DNA from: Pseudomonas frederiksbergensis
GTDB lineage: Bacteria > Pseudomonadota > Gammaproteobacteria > Pseudomonadales > Pseudomonadaceae
Assembly (NCBI RefSeq): GCF_035751725.1
Contig: NZ_CP142104.1
Span: forward strand, 3,782,001-3,846,000
DNA length: 64,000 nucleotides
Reading direction: 5' to 3'
This document shows positions 10,894-21,048 of this stretch, in pieces. The position numbers were made by a program, and so were the translations under genes. The notes below the pieces were generated by a model. That model was not told where the DNA came from. It did not search any database and saw only the letters and a list, made by a program, of their open reading frames with translations. Each line of letters starts with the position of its first letter. Positions within the stretch are counted from its first letter, which is position 1.

Positions 10894-12177
10894 TCAAGCG
10901 TCCGGTGCAGCCTTGGCAGCCGGCTCACTGTTTTCGTAGATATACAGCGGCTTGGACTTGCCTTCAATGACGCTTTCGTCGATCACGACTTTACTCACCT
11001 CGGACTGCGAGGGGATTTCATACATCGTATCGAGCAGCACGCCTTCGAGAATCGAGCGCAACCCACGGGCACCGGTCTTACGCTCCAGGGCTCGCTTGGC
11101 AACCGCTTTCAACGCGTCGGAACGGAACTCGAGATCGACATCTTCCATTTCGAACAACTTGGCATACTGCTTGGTCAGGGCGTTTTTCGGCTCGGTCAGA
11201 ATCTGCATCAACGCCGCTTCATCCAACTCATCCAATGTCGCCAGGACCGGCAGACGGCCAACGAACTCAGGGATCAGGCCGAACTTGACCAGATCGTCAG
11301 GTTCGACTTCACGCAGGGATTCACCGACCTTCTTGCCCTCTTCCTTGCTGCGGACTTCGGCGTTGAAACCGATGCCGCCACGGGTGGAGCGGTTCTGGAT
11401 GACCTTTTCGAGGCCGGAGAACGCACCGCCGCAAATGAACAGGATGTTACGGGTATCGACCTGCAGGAACTCCTGCTGCGGATGCTTGCGACCACCCTGG
11501 GGCGGTACGGAAGCGACCGTGCCTTCGATCAACTTGAGCAAGGCCTGCTGCACGCCCTCACCGGAAACATCCCGGGTAATGGACGGGTTGTCGGACTTGC
11601 GGGAAATCTTGTCGATTTCATCGATGTAGACAATGCCCATCTGGGCCTTTTCCACGTCGTAGTCGCACTTCTGCAACAACTTCTGAATGATGTTCTCGAC
11701 GTCCTCGCCCACATAACCCGCCTCGGTGAGGGTGGTTGCATCGGCGATGGTGAACGGAACGTTCAGCAAGCGAGCCAGGGTTTCGGCCAGCAGGGTCTTA
11801 CCCGAACCTGTCGGGCCGATCAGCAGGATGTTGCTCTTGCCGAGTTCGACCTCGTCATTCTTTTTGTCACGCTGGTTCAGGCGCTTGTAGTGGTTGTACA
11901 CCGCTACGGCCAGTACCTTTTTCGCGCGTTCCTGACCAATAACATACTGGTCGAGGATGCCGCTGATTTCTTTAGGCGAAGGCAACTTATGCGCGCTGCT
12001 TTCGGCCTGGGCTTCCTGCACCTCCTCGCGGATGATGTCATTGCACAGGTCGACGCACTCGTCGCAAATGAAGACCGAGGGGCCGGCAATCAATTTGCGT
12101 ACTTCATGCTGGCTTTTGCCACAGAAGGAGCAATAGAGCAGTTTGCCGTTGTCCTCGCCGTTGCGGGTGTCAGTCAT
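10894..12177 (-). CDS. clpX: ClpX, ATPase subunit of ClpXP protease
   Basis: 427 residues. The N-terminal zinc-binding domain has LYCSFCGKS and ICDECVDLC, followed by AAA+ motifs: Walker [13 protein letters not shown], Walker [10 protein letters not shown], and the pore loop GYVGEDV. ClpX unfolds tagged substrates and feeds them to ClpP. ATG12177 (MTDTRNGED) is used, not the 11-codon extension. It lies 112 bases after clpP in the same direction. Confidence 0.98.
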   Translation of the reverse strand: MTDTRNGEDNGKLLYCSFCGKSQHEVRKLIAGPSVFICDECVDLCNDIIREEVQEAQAESSAHKLPSPKEISGILDQYVIGQERAKKVLAVAVYNHYKRLNQRDKKNDEVELGKSNILLIGPTGSGKTLLAETLARLLNVPFTIADATTLTEAGYVGEDVENIIQKLLQKCDYDVEKAQMGIVYIDEIDKISRKSDNPSITRDVSGEGVQQALLKLIEGTVASVPPQGGRKHPQQEFLQVDTRNILFICGGAFSGLEKVIQNRSTRGGIGFNAEVRSKEEGKKVGESLREVEPDDLVKFGLIPEFVGRLPVLATLDELDEAALMQILTEPKNALTKQYAKLFEMEDVDLEFRSDALKAVAKRALERKTGARGLRSILEGVLLDTMYEIPSQSEVSKVVIDESVIEGKSKPLYIYENSEPAAKAAPDA

Positions 12178-12225
12178 TCGATCGATCCAAATCCGATAGG
12201 CTTGCAACACAAGATGAAGGCAATT

Positions 12226-12245
12226 GCGGGCTTTTTCAAGCCCGC
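12226..12245 (-). other. Intercistronic hairpin between clpP and clpX
   Basis: A perfect 8-bp stem, GCGGGCTT/AAGCCCGC, with a 4-base loop, but no T run in the minus direction. It is more likely an attenuator or mRNA-processing structure that sets the clpP:clpX ratio than a full terminator. Confidence 0.5.
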
Positions 12246-12289
12246 AGATGATCGGACCTGCCGACCAACCTCATTTTGAGCTGCTTATT

Positions 12290-12925
12290 TTAAGCGGGGC
12301 GCTGGCTGATCACTTCATCGATCAGGCCATACTCACGTGCAGCTTCAGCGCTCATGAAATTGTCGCGATTGGTATCGCGCTCGATTTCTTCAAGCGTGCG
12401 CCCGCTGTGCTTGGCCATCAAGGTATTGAGGCGCTCGCGGATGAAGAGAATTTCCTTGGCATGGATTTCGATGTCCGATGCCTGGCCCTGGAAACCACCC
12501 AGTGGCTGGTGAATCATCACGCGCGAATTCGGCAGGCAGTAACGCTTGCCCTGGGCACCGGCAGTCAGCAAAAACGCACCCATGCTGCAAGCCTGACCGA
12601 TACAGGTCGTCGAAACGTTGGGCTTGATGAACTGCATGGTGTCGTAGATCGACATGCCTGCGGTTACCGAACCGCCAGGGGAGTTGATATAGAGATGGAT
12701 ATCCTTGTCCGGGTTTTCGGCTTCAAGGAACAACAGTTGCGCACAGATCAGGTTGGCCATGTAGTCCTCTACCGGCCCCACCAGGAAGATCACGCGTTCC
12801 TTGAGCAGACGCGAATAGATGTCATAGGCACGTTCGCCACGGGCGGACTGCTCGATAACCATAGGGACCAGACCGCCTGCGGCCTGGATGTCAGAGCTCT
12901 GCTGATAAAAAGAATTGCGGGACAT
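12290..12925 (-). CDS. clpP: ClpP, proteolytic subunit
   Basis: 211 residues. The catalytic triad is visible: Ser in [11 protein letters not shown], His in MIHQPLGG, Asp in [11 protein letters not shown]. It forms the tetradecameric serine protease chamber partnered by ClpX (and ClpA elsewhere). The sequence starts [20 protein letters not shown] and likely carries a short propeptide. It lies between tig and clpX, the standard order. Confidence 0.98.
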   Translation of the reverse strand: MSRNSFYQQSSDIQAAGGLVPMVIEQSARGERAYDIYSRLLKERVIFLVGPVEDYMANLICAQLLFLEAENPDKDIHLYINSPGGSVTAGMSIYDTMQFIKPNVSTTCIGQACSMGAFLLTAGAQGKRYCLPNSRVMIHQPLGGFQGQASDIEIHAKEILFIRERLNTLMAKHSGRTLEEIERDTNRDNFMSAEAAREYGLIDEVISQRPA

Positions 12926-12964
12926 GTCTCGCAGTCACTCCCAAATAGTTATGTCTTGAATACG

Positions 12965-12992
12965 CATAAGCCAGCGCGAAGGCTGGCTTATG
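12965..12992 (-). other. Hairpin between tig and clpP
   Basis: An 11-bp perfect inverted repeat, CATAAGCCAGC/GCTGGCTTATG, with a 6-base loop lies 26 bases after the tig stop. In minus orientation it is followed by CGTATTCAAG, which is not a T run. It is probably an attenuator or an RNase-protected 3' end for tig mRNA. Confidence 0.55.
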
Positions 12993-13017
12993 GTGTGTAT
13001 TTCTTACCGCAGAACCA

Positions 13018-14328
13018 TCAATCGGCTTGTGGAGCTTCCACCGGCTTGACCGCTTCTTCGTAAGAGACCGCTTTGTCGGTCACGCTAGCTTTCTGCAGAA
13101 CAGTATCCACAACTTGTTCTTCCAGCACAACCGAACGGACTTCGTTCAGCTGCTGGTCGTTCTTGTAGTACCAGGACACCACTTGCTCAGGCTCTTGATA
13201 AGCCGAAGCCATTTCCTGGATCAGCTCGCGAACGCGGGCTTCGTCAGGCTTGAGTTCGAACTGCTTGACCACTTCAGCGACGATCAGGCCCAGTACGACG
13301 CGGCGCTTGGCCTGCTCTTCGAACAGCTCGGCCGGCAGTTGGTCCGGCTTGATGTTGCCGCCGAACTGTTGAACGGCCTGGACGCGCAGACGGTTCACTT
13401 CGTTGTCCAGCAGGGCCTTCGGCACTTCGATCGGGTTTGAAGCCAGCAGACCGTCCATGACCTGGTTCTTGACCTTGGACTTGATGGCCTGGCGCAACTC
13501 ACGCTCCATGTTCTTGCGAACTTCGGCGCGGAAACCTTCCAGGCCGGTTTCCTTGATGCCGAACTGGGCGAAGAATTCTTCGTTCAGCTCAGGCAGCTTC
13601 GGCTCCGAAACGCTGTTGACGGTCACGGTGAACTCGGCGGCCTTACCCGCCAGGTCCAGGTTCTGGTAGTCCTCAGGGAAGGTCACGTTCAGGACGCGTT
13701 CTTCACCGGCCTTGGCGCCGACCAGGCCATCTTCGAAACCAGGGATCATGCGACCGGAGCCCAGCACCAGCTGGGTGGCCTTGGCGGAACCGCCGGCGAA
13801 CACTTCACCGTCGACCTTGCCGACGAAATCGATGTTCAACTGGTCTTCGTTCTGGGCAGCACGATCAGTCGTTTCGAAGCGAGTGTTCTGCTTGCGCAGG
13901 ATGTCGAGCATCTTGTCCAGGTCGGCATCCGAAACGTCGGCGCTCAGGCGCTCGACAGCAATGGATTCGAAACCGGCAACAGTGAACTCAGGGAACACTT
14001 CGAACGTGGCAACGAACTCGAGGTCCTTGCCTTTTTCCAGCACTTTAGGCTCGACGGAAGGAGCGCCAGCCGGGTTCAGCTTCTGCTCGACCACTGCTTC
14101 GTAGAACGAAGACTGGATCACGTCGCCCACGGCTTCCTGGCGCGCGTCAGCTTCGTAACGCTGACGAATCACGCTCATTGGCACCTTGCCTGGGCGGAAA
14201 CCTGGGATTTTGGCCTTTTGGGCAGTCTGCTGCAGACGCTTGTTGACCTGAGTCTCGATACGCTCAGCTGGCACGGTGATGCTCATGCGGCGCTCAAGAG
14301 CAGATGTATTTTCAACAGAAACTTGCAT
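13018..14328 (-). CDS. tig: Trigger factor
   Basis: 436 residues. The ribosome-binding signature GFRPGKVP is in the N-terminal domain, a FKBP-type PPIase domain sits in the middle ([19 protein letters not shown]), and an alpha-helical chaperone C-domain follows. It binds ribosomes at L23 and shields nascent chains. ATG14328 ([14 protein letters not shown]) matches the family start and has an upstream GAGGAA. It heads the tig-clpP-clpX block. Confidence 0.98.
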   Translation of the reverse strand: MQVSVENTSALERRMSITVPAERIETQVNKRLQQTAQKAKIPGFRPGKVPMSVIRQRYEADARQEAVGDVIQSSFYEAVVEQKLNPAGAPSVEPKVLEKGKDLEFVATFEVFPEFTVAGFESIAVERLSADVSDADLDKMLDILRKQNTRFETTDRAAQNEDQLNIDFVGKVDGEVFAGGSAKATQLVLGSGRMIPGFEDGLVGAKAGEERVLNVTFPEDYQNLDLAGKAAEFTVTVNSVSEPKLPELNEEFFAQFGIKETGLEGFRAEVRKNMERELRQAIKSKVKNQVMDGLLASNPIEVPKALLDNEVNRLRVQAVQQFGGNIKPDQLPAELFEEQAKRRVVLGLIVAEVVKQFELKPDEARVRELIQEMASAYQEPEQVVSWYYKNDQQLNEVRSVVLEEQVVDTVLQKASVTDKAVSYEEAVKPVEAPQAD

Positions 14329-14690
14329 GGATATTCCTCGTTGCACAGACGTTGGCCGGGCGTTTCCGACCCCAGAATCAAGGGCATGCATTCTAGTAGG
14401 TCAAACTCAAGAAGTCACCCTACTGAAAACGCGCTGGAAACAGGCTCCGGATTTAGGACGGGACAAACGGTCATGCCCCGCCCGGATTGCAAATACAGCC
14501 GATTCAGTCCAGGGCTCTGCGCCAATGCTTCTATATATAGAAGCGATTTGTCCGGTCACACATTTTCCGGTCCCACAAGAGACCAACGGACGCATCACGC
14601 ATCATCACGAAACAAATTCGCGACGAATCAACCACTGCACCTCATTCCGAAATGGCGCCGAACAGCAAAGCCAAAACCGCTGGAAACGAA
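14329..14690. other. Non-coding gap upstream of tig
   Basis: About 360 bases between the tig start and the tRNA terminator. No ORF with a plausible ribosome-binding site or recognisable product was found on either strand. It must hold the tig promoter on the minus strand; an AT-rich patch at about 14530-14545 (TCTATATATAGAAG) is a possible but unproven core element. Confidence 0.5.
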
Positions 14691-14723
14691 AACGGCGCAG
14701 CCCTTTTCAGGTTCTGCGCCGTT
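14691..14723 (-). terminator. Terminator of the Arg-His-Leu tRNA operon
   Basis: A 10-bp stem, AACGGCGCAG/CTGCGCCGTT, with a 13-base loop is followed in minus orientation by TTCGTTT. It lies 27 bases past the CCA of tRNA-Leu. Confidence 0.85.
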
Positions 14724-14749
14724 CTCTGCTAATTAAATAGCGACTTGTA

Positions 14750-14834
14750 TGGTGCGGACGGAGAGACTCGAACTCTCACACCTTGCGGCGCTGGAACCTA
14801 AATCCAGTGTGTCTACCAATTCCACCACATCCGC
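14750..14834 (-). tRNA. tRNA-Leu (TAG)
   Basis: 85 bases with the long variable arm typical of class II tRNAs. The acceptor stem is GCGGATG/CGTCCGC, the anticodon stem-loop is CTGGA-TTTAGGT-TCCAG giving anticodon TAG, the T loop is TTCGAGT and CCA is encoded. It is the last gene of the tRNA operon. Confidence 0.95.
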
Positions 14835-14892
14835 GTATCAAGCTTTTAAAGCAAAGGCGCCAGACCGTTAAATCTGGCGCCTTTCTAGAATA

Positions 14893-14969
14893 TGGGGTGG
14901 ACGATGGGGATCGAACCCACGACAACGGGAGTCACAATCCCGTGCTCTACCAACTGAGCTACGCCCACC
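14893..14969 (-). tRNA. tRNA-His (GTG)
   Basis: 77 bases with the extra G at position -1 that marks tRNA-His, pairing in GGTGGGCG/CGTCCACC. The anticodon stem-loop CGGGA-TTGTGAC-TCCCG gives GTG, the T loop is TTCGATC and CCA is encoded. Confidence 0.95.
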
Positions 14970-15008
14970 ATATTGCCTTGTTGCCTTACTTGTGCCAAAG
15001 CTGCCTAA

Positions 15009-15085
15009 TGGCGCACCCGGCAGGACTCGAACCTGCGACCATCCGCTTAGAAGGCGGATGCTCTATCCAGCTGAGCTACGGGCGC
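15009..15085 (-). tRNA. tRNA-Arg (TCT)
   Basis: 77 bases. The acceptor stem is GCGCCCG/CGGGTGC (one G-T pair), the D loop contains GCTGGATA, the anticodon loop TTCTAAG gives TCT, the T loop is TTCGAGT and CCA is encoded. First gene of the three-tRNA operon. Confidence 0.95.
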
Positions 15086-15208
15086 CTTTTTAATCTGTAT
15101 TCTTGGACGATTACAAACTAAGTGCTTTCAGCTTCACCGAGTTTAAACAACCAACTCTGCTCCACCTTCTTAACCAGTGCTAGGCTGTGCCCGACAAGTG
15201 CGACGAAT

Positions 15209-15235
15209 GTTATAGACGGCCCGATAGGTCGTCAA
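15209..15235 (-). promoter_or_regulatory. Candidate promoter of the tRNA operon
   Basis: In minus orientation TTGACG (15235-15230) and TATAAC (15214-15209) are separated by 15 bases, close to consensus hexamers though the spacing is short. It lies about 125 bases upstream of tRNA-Arg. A shifted -10 (TAACAT) would give 17 bases. Confidence 0.5.
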
Positions 15236-15366
15236 CTCTTTTTTAAAAAAAATTCATTTAATTAAAGGGGTTAGGGGAATTTACAGACCAAGCGCCTTTG
15301 CCCTCACGCCTCGGCATGCGAGAATGCGCTCTCTTTTTTTCCCCTCTCGATGGTTAACCACGCGCA

Positions 15367-16221
15367 ATGACTGCACAACTTATCGACGGCAAATCGATCG
15401 CCGCCAGCCTGCGCCAGCAGATCGCCCAACGAGTCACCGAGCGCCGCCAGCAAGGCCTGCGTACGCCCGGCCTTGCGGTGATCCTGGTCGGCAGCGATCC
15501 TGCCTCTCAGGTTTATGTCTCGCACAAGCGTAAAGACTGTGAAGAGGTCGGCTTCCTTTCCCAGGCCTACGACCTGCCTTCCGAAACCACTCAGCAAGCG
15601 CTGGCCGATCTGATCGACCGCCTCAACGATGATCCAAACATCGATGGCGTCCTTCTCCAGCTGCCCCTCCCTGAACACCTGGATGCTTCGAAGCTGTTGG
15701 AGCGCATCCGCCCCGACAAAGACGTCGATGGTTTCCACCCTTATAACGTCGGCCGCCTCGCCCAGCGCATTCCACTGCTGCGCCCGTGCACACCCAAGGG
15801 CATCATGACCTTGCTGGAAAGCACCGGTGTGGACCTTTACGGGCTCGACGCCGTGGTAGTTGGCGCCTCCAATATCGTTGGGCGTCCAATGGCCATGGAA
15901 CTTCTGTTGGCCGGCTGCACCGTCACCGTAACCCACCGTTTCACCAAGGACCTGGCTGGCCACGTCGGCCGGGCCGACCTGGTGGTGGTTGCCGCCGGCA
16001 AGCCTGGCCTGGTCAAGGGCGAATGGATCAAGGAAGGCGCCATCGTCATCGACGTGGGCATCAACCGCCAGGACGACGGCAAGCTGGTCGGCGACGTGGT
16101 GTATGAGACCGCCCTGCCCCGCGCCGGCTGGATCACTCCGGTGCCTGGCGGCGTTGGCCCGATGACTCGCGCCTGCCTGCTGGAGAACACGCTGTACGCG
16201 GCCGAGACGCTGCATAGCTGA
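15367..16221 (+). CDS. folD: Bifunctional methylene-THF dehydrogenase / methenyl-THF cyclohydrolase
   Basis: 284 residues, the normal FolD length. The catalytic Lys lies in [14 protein letters not shown], the folate-site motif is [22 protein letters not shown] follows, and the NADP fold has [12 protein letters not shown]. The C-terminal signature is [11 protein letters not shown]. It interconverts 5,10-methylene- and 10-formyl-tetrahydrofolate for purine, Met and fMet synthesis. It is divergent from the tRNA operon, as in other Pseudomonas. Confidence 0.98.
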   Translation: MTAQLIDGKSIAASLRQQIAQRVTERRQQGLRTPGLAVILVGSDPASQVYVSHKRKDCEEVGFLSQAYDLPSETTQQALADLIDRLNDDPNIDGVLLQLPLPEHLDASKLLERIRPDKDVDGFHPYNVGRLAQRIPLLRPCTPKGIMTLLESTGVDLYGLDAVVVGASNIVGRPMAMELLLAGCTVTVTHRFTKDLAGHVGRADLVVVAAGKPGLVKGEWIKEGAIVIDVGINRQDDGKLVGDVVYETALPRAGWITPVPGGVGPMTRACLLENTLYAAETLHS

Positions 16222-16238
16222 CAGCAGCCCCAACCCAA

Positions 16239-16331
16239 CCTGTGGGAGCGAGCGTGCTCGCGATAGCGGACACCAGCCAACATATCCGTTGACTGACACG
16301 CCCCTATCGCGTGCGCGCTCGCTCCCACAGG
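16239..16331. repeat. REPIN: two inverted REP sequences
   Basis: CCTGTGGGAGCGAGCGTGCT at the left end and its imperfect inverse (CGCTCGCTCCCACAGG) at the right end form a long hairpin of about 93 bases. This is the pseudomonad REP doublet, dispersed non-autonomously by RAYT transposases. It sits in the gap after folD. A single copy of the same repeat recurs at 38281. Confidence 0.85.
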
Positions 16332-16548
16332 TAGTTCAGGGGCCGGCGCTTTGATCAGACTCGCGCGCTCGAACTACATTTTTTTCAGATTCAATTCCCC
16401 AGAATCAGCCTTCCATTAAACTTTATTTATTCAAGTGTCCTGGTGGCACCGGCATATAGCGCCATCTTCACCCATACTCATAAAATGCGGCGGTTTTTCA
16501 ACAAGCCACTGCTCAACGAGCACTCTTAACTCTATCGAGTCTACTCGC

Positions 16549-17487
16549 GTGAAAATCCGTCTTTCGATCATCAGCCTGTTTTTTGCTTTCACAGGTCCTT
16601 TCATCACGCAAAACGTCATCGCGCAGGAAACCATTGCGGCCCCAAGGGACACGTCGAAACTGCAAGTCGCTTCCGGCAGCGCCATCCTGTTGGACCTGCA
16701 GAGCGACAAAGTGGTGTATTCGAGCAATCCCGACGTCGTGGTGCCGATCGCGTCGGTGACCAAGTTGATGACTGGCCTGATCGTGTTGGATGCCAAGCAG
16801 AACCTGGATGAATACATCTCCATGACCATCGCCAACACGCCAGAAATGAAAGGCGTGTATTCCCGGGTCAAGCTCAACAGCGAACTGTCGCGCCGGGATA
16901 CGCTGCTGATTGCACTGATGTCTTCGGAAAACCGCGCCGCTGCAAGCCTTGCCCACCATTACCCGGGTGGTTACGCGGCATTCATTGCAGCGATGAACGC
17001 CAAGGCCAAGGCCCTGGGCATGACCAGCACCCATTATGTCGAACCCACCGGCCTGTCCATCCACAACGTGTCGACCGCCCGGGACCTGACGAAACTGCTG
17101 ATCGCCGCCCGCAAATACCCTTTGCTAAGTGAACTGAGCACCACCAAGGAAAAGACCGTAACGTTCCGCAAACCGGTCTATAGCCTGGGCTTTCGCAACA
17201 CCGATCATCTGGTTCACAAGGCCAACTGGGATATTCAATTGACCAAGACCGGTTTCACCAACCAGGCGGGTCACTGCCTCGTATTGGTGACCAAGATGGG
17301 CAATCGTCCGATGGCACTGGTCATTCTCGACGCGTTTGGCAAATACACTCACTTCGCCGATGCAAGCCGCATCCGTAGCTGGGTCGAGACAGGCAAAAGC
17401 GCCAGCGTCCCGGCCGTGGCCTTGCAGTACAAGGCCGCGAAGAATCTCAAGAGTCGCCAGAGCGGTGTGGTGGAAGCGTCCAAATAG
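16549..17487 (+). CDS. pbpG: D-alanyl-D-alanine endopeptidase (PBP7/8 type)
   Basis: 312 residues from GTG16549 ([14 protein letters not shown]), which starts a clear signal peptide ending near VIAQE. The three penicillin-binding motifs are present: SVTK (nucleophile Ser), SEN ([10 protein letters not shown]) and KTG (TKTGFTN). It cuts D-Ala-meso-DAP cross-links in periplasmic peptidoglycan. The longer frame from 16435 is rejected because it places 38 non-signal residues before the signal peptide. A bidirectional terminator follows. Confidence 0.9.
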   Translation: MKIRLSIISLFFAFTGPFITQNVIAQETIAAPRDTSKLQVASGSAILLDLQSDKVVYSSNPDVVVPIASVTKLMTGLIVLDAKQNLDEYISMTIANTPEMKGVYSRVKLNSELSRRDTLLIALMSSENRAAASLAHHYPGGYAAFIAAMNAKAKALGMTSTHYVEPTGLSIHNVSTARDLTKLLIAARKYPLLSELSTTKEKTVTFRKPVYSLGFRNTDHLVHKANWDIQLTKTGFTNQAGHCLVLVTKMGNRPMALVILDAFGKYTHFADASRIRSWVETGKSASVPAVALQYKAAKNLKSRQSGVVEASK

Positions 17488-17508
17488 GACGGGACAGGCC
17501 AGCAAATG

Positions 17509-17536
17509 AAATAGCCCCGACTCGTCGGGGCTATTT
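17509..17536. terminator. Bidirectional terminator
   Basis: A 12-bp stem, AAATAGCCCCGA/TCGGGGCTATTT, with a 4-base loop sits between convergent genes ending at 17487 (plus) and 17541 (minus), and can serve both. Confidence 0.9.
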
Positions 17537-17540
17537 GCAT

Positions 17541-17744
17541 TCAGGGCTTCAAATCACCCAGCGGGTCATAAGGCCTGGAAGAAGGCGGATCCTGGTCCTT
17601 CTCGTCCCGGGGCGCCTTGGCCGGCCCTATCGGGTCGACTTGAGGGTCGTCGAGGTCCGGGGAGTCGGGATCGAATCCCAGATCATCGTCGCCGGATGAA
17701 TGTTCGGAAGAATGCGGTCCCGAAGGTGTTTTCGACTGTGCCAT
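17541..17744 (-). CDS. Small acidic, Pro/Asp-rich conserved hypothetical protein
   Basis: 67 residues, rich in Asp, Pro and Ser (DDDLGFDPDSPDLDDPQVDP), with no hydrophobic core or signal, so probably disordered. A strong GAGGAGG lies 7 bases before the ATG. I do not recognise a functional family. It is downstream of the lipoprotein at 17845 with about 100 bases and a GC hairpin (17763-17782) between. Confidence 0.7.
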   Translation of the reverse strand: MAQSKTPSGPHSSEHSSGDDDLGFDPDSPDLDDPQVDPIGPAKAPRDEKDQDPPSSRPYDPLGDLKP

Positions 17745-17844
17745 AGCTGCCTCCTCGAATCATGGCCCGGAGACTCCGGGCCCTGACGGTAAGAACGCGA
17801 GGCATGCCGAGTCGTGCCCGGCAGGTGACGAACGGGGCCGGCAC

Positions 17845-18522
17845 TCAGCGGGCGGCACCCAACGCCTTGGTGGCACGCGCTGCCGCCTGTTCCTGCCCTG
17901 CCCCGGCCAATTCATCGGCGGCTTTCAACCAGCGCTGCGAATCGACATTGGCCGGCAGTTGCCCAGGCTGCTGGATCAATACCGCCCAACCGCCAGCGCC
18001 TTTGAAAGCCGACTCGAATGCACTGAAACTCATCAAGGAACGGCGATTCATGCCCGAGCGCAGCAGCACCGTGCGCTTCTGTCGGTTATAACCGGCAAGG
18101 ATCGCGTAGCGCGGCTCAGTCCAGAACGCCGAGCCCTCGGTATAGCGCAGCAACACCGGGTAACCGGCGGCCACCTGTTCGAGCAATGCACCTAGCTCTC
18201 CGTCGAGGGGATACACCACCAGCCCATATTCACGCGCCAGAGTTTGCAGATTCTGCTGCAAACGGGCCTCGCCGCCGGGCAGGTGCAATGGTTTTTCCAA
18301 CAGCCCTGGGGTAATCACGGTGCCTTGCAGCGTCAACAAGGCCGCCAGGGATTGCGGCGCGCCCTGGAACATTTCGCCACGGAAGAACGGCACGCTGTTG
18401 AGCTCGACCCGTTCAGGCAGACGCTTGATCTGCGGCGACACGCTTCCCGCGCAACCCGCCAGGGCGGCGAGACACACCATTGCCACTACCAGTGATCGAA
18501 AAGATGAAATTACCGACGACAT
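17845..18522 (-). CDS. C39-peptidase-like lipoprotein lacking the catalytic residues
   Basis: 225 residues with a signal peptide and lipobox LAGC (Cys24). The body resembles double-glycine (C39) peptidases: VPFFRGEMFQGAPQSLAALL aligns with the family's QxxxQCGPASLA start, and YPVLLRY...RYAILAGYN aligns with its HxxVVxGYD. The Cys of CGPA is replaced (QGAPQ, 53-57) and the expected His is Arg138, so peptidase activity is unlikely. The C-terminus may be a short helical repeat. Probably an inner-face outer-membrane lipoprotein of unknown role. Confidence 0.7.
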   Translation of the reverse strand: MSSVISSFRSLVVAMVCLAALAGCAGSVSPQIKRLPERVELNSVPFFRGEMFQGAPQSLAALLTLQGTVITPGLLEKPLHLPGGEARLQQNLQTLAREYGLVVYPLDGELGALLEQVAAGYPVLLRYTEGSAFWTEPRYAILAGYNRQKRTVLLRSGMNRRSLMSFSAFESAFKGAGGWAVLIQQPGQLPANVDSQRWLKAADELAGAGQEQAAARATKALGAAR

Positions 18523-18746
18523 GATGACTCTCTTATTCAGACAGCCCCGGCGTCAAGGCCGGGCTTGGGCCGACGATCATAAGTCGCGCGCCGGCCTGGG
18601 TATAGCCATAAGCGACAGTTTCGGCACCGCGATAGAACCAACCGATCCGTTGCTAACGCCAGGGATCGACTGCCGGTAACACTTGAGCGACTAGACTGTC
18701 CATTGTAGTGAGTGCATAGCCCGGTTCCGGGCAGAAGGAGGCACAG

Positions 18747-18911
18747 ATGAGCCTGATGACGACTATTGTGATGCTGGTATTCGGCTGGCTGAGCGTAGCG
18801 GCGGCCATGTTGTGGGGCGTGCTGCGGATCGCCCGCCGTCACCATCCCGCCCCAAGGCCGGAAGCGCAGCACACCTCGAAATCTTCCAGGCGCCCCGCCA
18901 CCGCGCACTAG
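18747..18911 (+). CDS. 54-residue single-span membrane protein
   Basis: Starts MSLMTTIVMLVFGWLSVAAA, giving one transmembrane helix (about 5-27), then a short basic cytoplasmic tail (RIARRHHPAPRP). An AAGGAGG lies 7 bases upstream, an excellent ribosome-binding site. It is followed by a strong terminator. Function unknown. Confidence 0.6.
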   Translation: MSLMTTIVMLVFGWLSVAAAMLWGVLRIARRHHPAPRPEAQHTSKSSRRPATAH

Positions 18912-18926
18912 GTTTCCAATGCCATG

Positions 18927-18962
18927 AAAAAGCCGCCCGGGCGTTCAACCCGGGCGGCTTTT
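18927..18962. terminator. Bidirectional terminator
   Basis: A stem of about 14 bp, AAAAGCCGCCCGGG/CCCGGGCGGCTTTT, with a 7-base loop is flanked by A and T runs. It serves the 54-residue gene (plus) and terC (minus). Confidence 0.92.
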
Positions 18963-18974
18963 GTCTGCCTTGGA

Positions 18975-19724
18975 TCAGGCTTCGTCGACCAAGGCCTTCT
19001 GCTTGGCGCGACGGGACAGCATGTTCAGCACTTCGATAGCCGCCGAGAAGGCCATGGCCGCGTAGATATAGCCCTTCGGCACATGGGCACCAAAACCTTC
19101 GGCGATCAGCGTCATGCCGATCATGATCAGGAAGCCCAGGGCCAACATGACCACGGTGGGGTTGTCGTTGATGAATTTCGCCAGCGGCTCGGCGGCTAGC
19201 AGCATCACCAGTACCGAAACCACTACCGCAATAATCATGATCGGCAAGTGCTCGGTCATGCCCACCGCCGTGATGATGCTGTCGATGGAAAACACCAGGT
19301 CAAGCATGAGGATCTGACCGATCGCGGCGGCAAACCCCAGGGTGACGCCAGAAGTGGCCGACTTCGGATCATCGGGCGCCGGGTCCATGCTGTGATGGAT
19401 CTCGGTGGTCGCCTTCCACAACAGGAACAGGCCACCGGCGATCAGGATCATGTCCTTCCAGGAAAACGCCTGGCCGAGAATTTCGATGACAGGCTCCGTC
19501 AATTGGACGATGAAGGCGATGGTGCTCAGCAGGCCCAGGCGCAGGATCAACGCCATGCCGATACCGATCCGCCGCGCCTTGGCACGGTGTTGCTCGGGCA
19601 ACTTGTTGGTCAAGATCGAAATAAAGATCAGGTTATCGATGCCAAGCACGATTTCCATGACGACCAGGGTTGCCAAGGCAATCCAGGCGGTGGGGCTGGC
19701 GGCGAGCTGTAACAAGTAATCCAT
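18975..19724 (-). CDS. TerC-family integral membrane protein
   Basis: 249 residues with about seven hydrophobic helices. Family motifs are [15 protein letters not shown] and [15 protein letters not shown], whose acidic residues are thought to bind metal; [16 protein letters not shown] follows. TerC/Alx proteins are linked to manganese handling and tellurite resistance. Single gene between terminators, followed upstream by a small lipoprotein gene on the same strand. Confidence 0.9.
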   Translation of the reverse strand: MDYLLQLAASPTAWIALATLVVMEIVLGIDNLIFISILTNKLPEQHRAKARRIGIGMALILRLGLLSTIAFIVQLTEPVIEILGQAFSWKDMILIAGGLFLLWKATTEIHHSMDPAPDDPKSATSGVTLGFAAAIGQILMLDLVFSIDSIITAVGMTEHLPIMIIAVVVSVLVMLLAAEPLAKFINDNPTVVMLALGFLIMIGMTLIAEGFGAHVPKGYIYAAMAFSAAIEVLNMLSRRAKQKALVDEA

Positions 19725-19752
19725 GGGTCAGTCCTGACTCGATATGACGGGG

Positions 19753-20016
19753 TTAAATGGTCTTGGTGGGGGATTGGGATTCTTCTGTGTCTTTCTCAGG
19801 CTCTTTCTTGGGACTGATCAGTCCACCCGTGGCCTCGCTGAGGGCTTGTTCGGCCGCCTTGTGCGTATCATCGATGGCTTGCTTGGCCGTTTCGACCGCT
19901 TGCTCCTTTAACTGCTCGGCCAGTTGCTGAGCACTTTTTTCCGCTTGTTCGCAGCCCACCAGGGCTGTCGTGGAAAACGCGAGCAAGGCTGCAAGCCCCA
20001 CGTATTTGTACTTCAT
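19753..20016 (-). CDS. Small predicted lipoprotein, helical
   Basis: 87 residues. The signal peptide has lipobox ALVGC, then a charged Ala/Glu/Lys-rich helix (AEQLKEQAVETAKQAID) and a disordered acidic tail. ATG20016 is preferred over the in-frame TTG two codons upstream because GAGAGG lies 7 bases before it. It resembles periplasmic coiled-coil lipoproteins in outline only. Function unknown. Confidence 0.75.
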   Translation of the reverse strand: MKYKYVGLAALLAFSTTALVGCEQAEKSAQQLAEQLKEQAVETAKQAIDDTHKAAEQALSEATGGLISPKKEPEKDTEESQSPTKTI

Positions 20017-20151
20017 GCGCAATGCCTCTCAGGGAATAGACGGAGCCCGAAGATGGCTCACCGATGGCCCGGGATTCTAGAGGCGTAAATACTTCAGGAA
20101 AATTCGTATTTTCAGCGGCTATACTTCGGTTTTTACGAAGCGGCGCACGCC

Positions 20152-21048
20152 ATGCTCAATTATCGACAGCTGCATTATTTCTGGGTGGTGGCGAAAACCG
20201 GCAGCATCGTACGGGCCTGCGAGCAACTGAACCTGACCCCGCAAACCATCAGCGGACAGATTTCACTGTTCGAACAAACCTACAACATCAAGCTGTTCCG
20301 CCGAGTCGGACGCCAATTGGAACTGACCGAGGCCGGCCGCCAGACGTTGCCTTACGCCGAGCACATGTTCCAACTGGGCGGTGAGTTGGAGCTGATGCTG
20401 CGGGCACAGCCCAACGAGCAGCAAACGCTGTTCCGGGTTGGGGTGGCGGATGTCGTCCCCAAGTCCATCGTTTATCGACTGCTGGCGCCGACCATGGAAT
20501 TGAGCGAGCCGCTGCGCATCACCTGTCGCGAAGACAAGCTCGAACGCCTGTTGGCGGACCTGGCTATCCAGCGCCTGGACCTGGTGATATCCGACAGCCC
20601 GATGCCAAGCCATTTGGACATCAAGGGCTACAGTCAGAAATTGGGGGAATGCGGGATCAGTTTTTTTGCCACCCCGGCACTGGCCGACCGTCATGGACAG
20701 GATTTCCCCCACGGCCTGCATGACGCCCCGCTCCTGATCCCCGGACCGGAGACGGTCGTGCGCAGCCGACTGCAACGCTGGTTCGCCGAACAACAAATCC
20801 AGCCACGCATCGTCGGTGAATTCGATGACAGCGCGCTGATGCAGGCATTTGGCCAATCAGGCAGCGGGATCTTCATCGGTCCCAGCGTGATCGCCGAGGA
20901 GGTCAAGCAGCAATACGGCGTGCAGGTGATCGGCCAGACCGATGCCGTGAGCGAGTCGTTCTACGCTATTTCGGTCGAGCGCAAGGTCAGCCATCCGGGC
21001 ATCGTCGCGATCGCCGAAGGGGCGCGGCGCGAACTGTTCAGCGTCTAG
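20152..21048 (+). CDS. nhaR: LysR-type transcriptional activator NhaR
   Basis: 298 residues. It opens MLNYRQLHYFWVVAKTGSIV with a winged helix-turn-helix typical of NhaR (LNLTPQTISGQISLFEQ), and the LysR effector domain covers the rest (GVADVVPKSIVYRLLAP). In enterobacteria NhaR activates nhaA in response to Na+; no nhaA is adjacent here, so the target is open. Its stop overlaps that of the convergent MFS gene by four bases. Confidence 0.88.
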   Translation: MLNYRQLHYFWVVAKTGSIVRACEQLNLTPQTISGQISLFEQTYNIKLFRRVGRQLELTEAGRQTLPYAEHMFQLGGELELMLRAQPNEQQTLFRVGVADVVPKSIVYRLLAPTMELSEPLRITCREDKLERLLADLAIQRLDLVISDSPMPSHLDIKGYSQKLGECGISFFATPALADRHGQDFPHGLHDAPLLIPGPETVVRSRLQRWFAEQQIQPRIVGEFDDSALMQAFGQSGSGIFIGPSVIAEEVKQQYGVQVIGQTDAVSESFYAISVERKVSHPGIVAIAEGARRELFSV

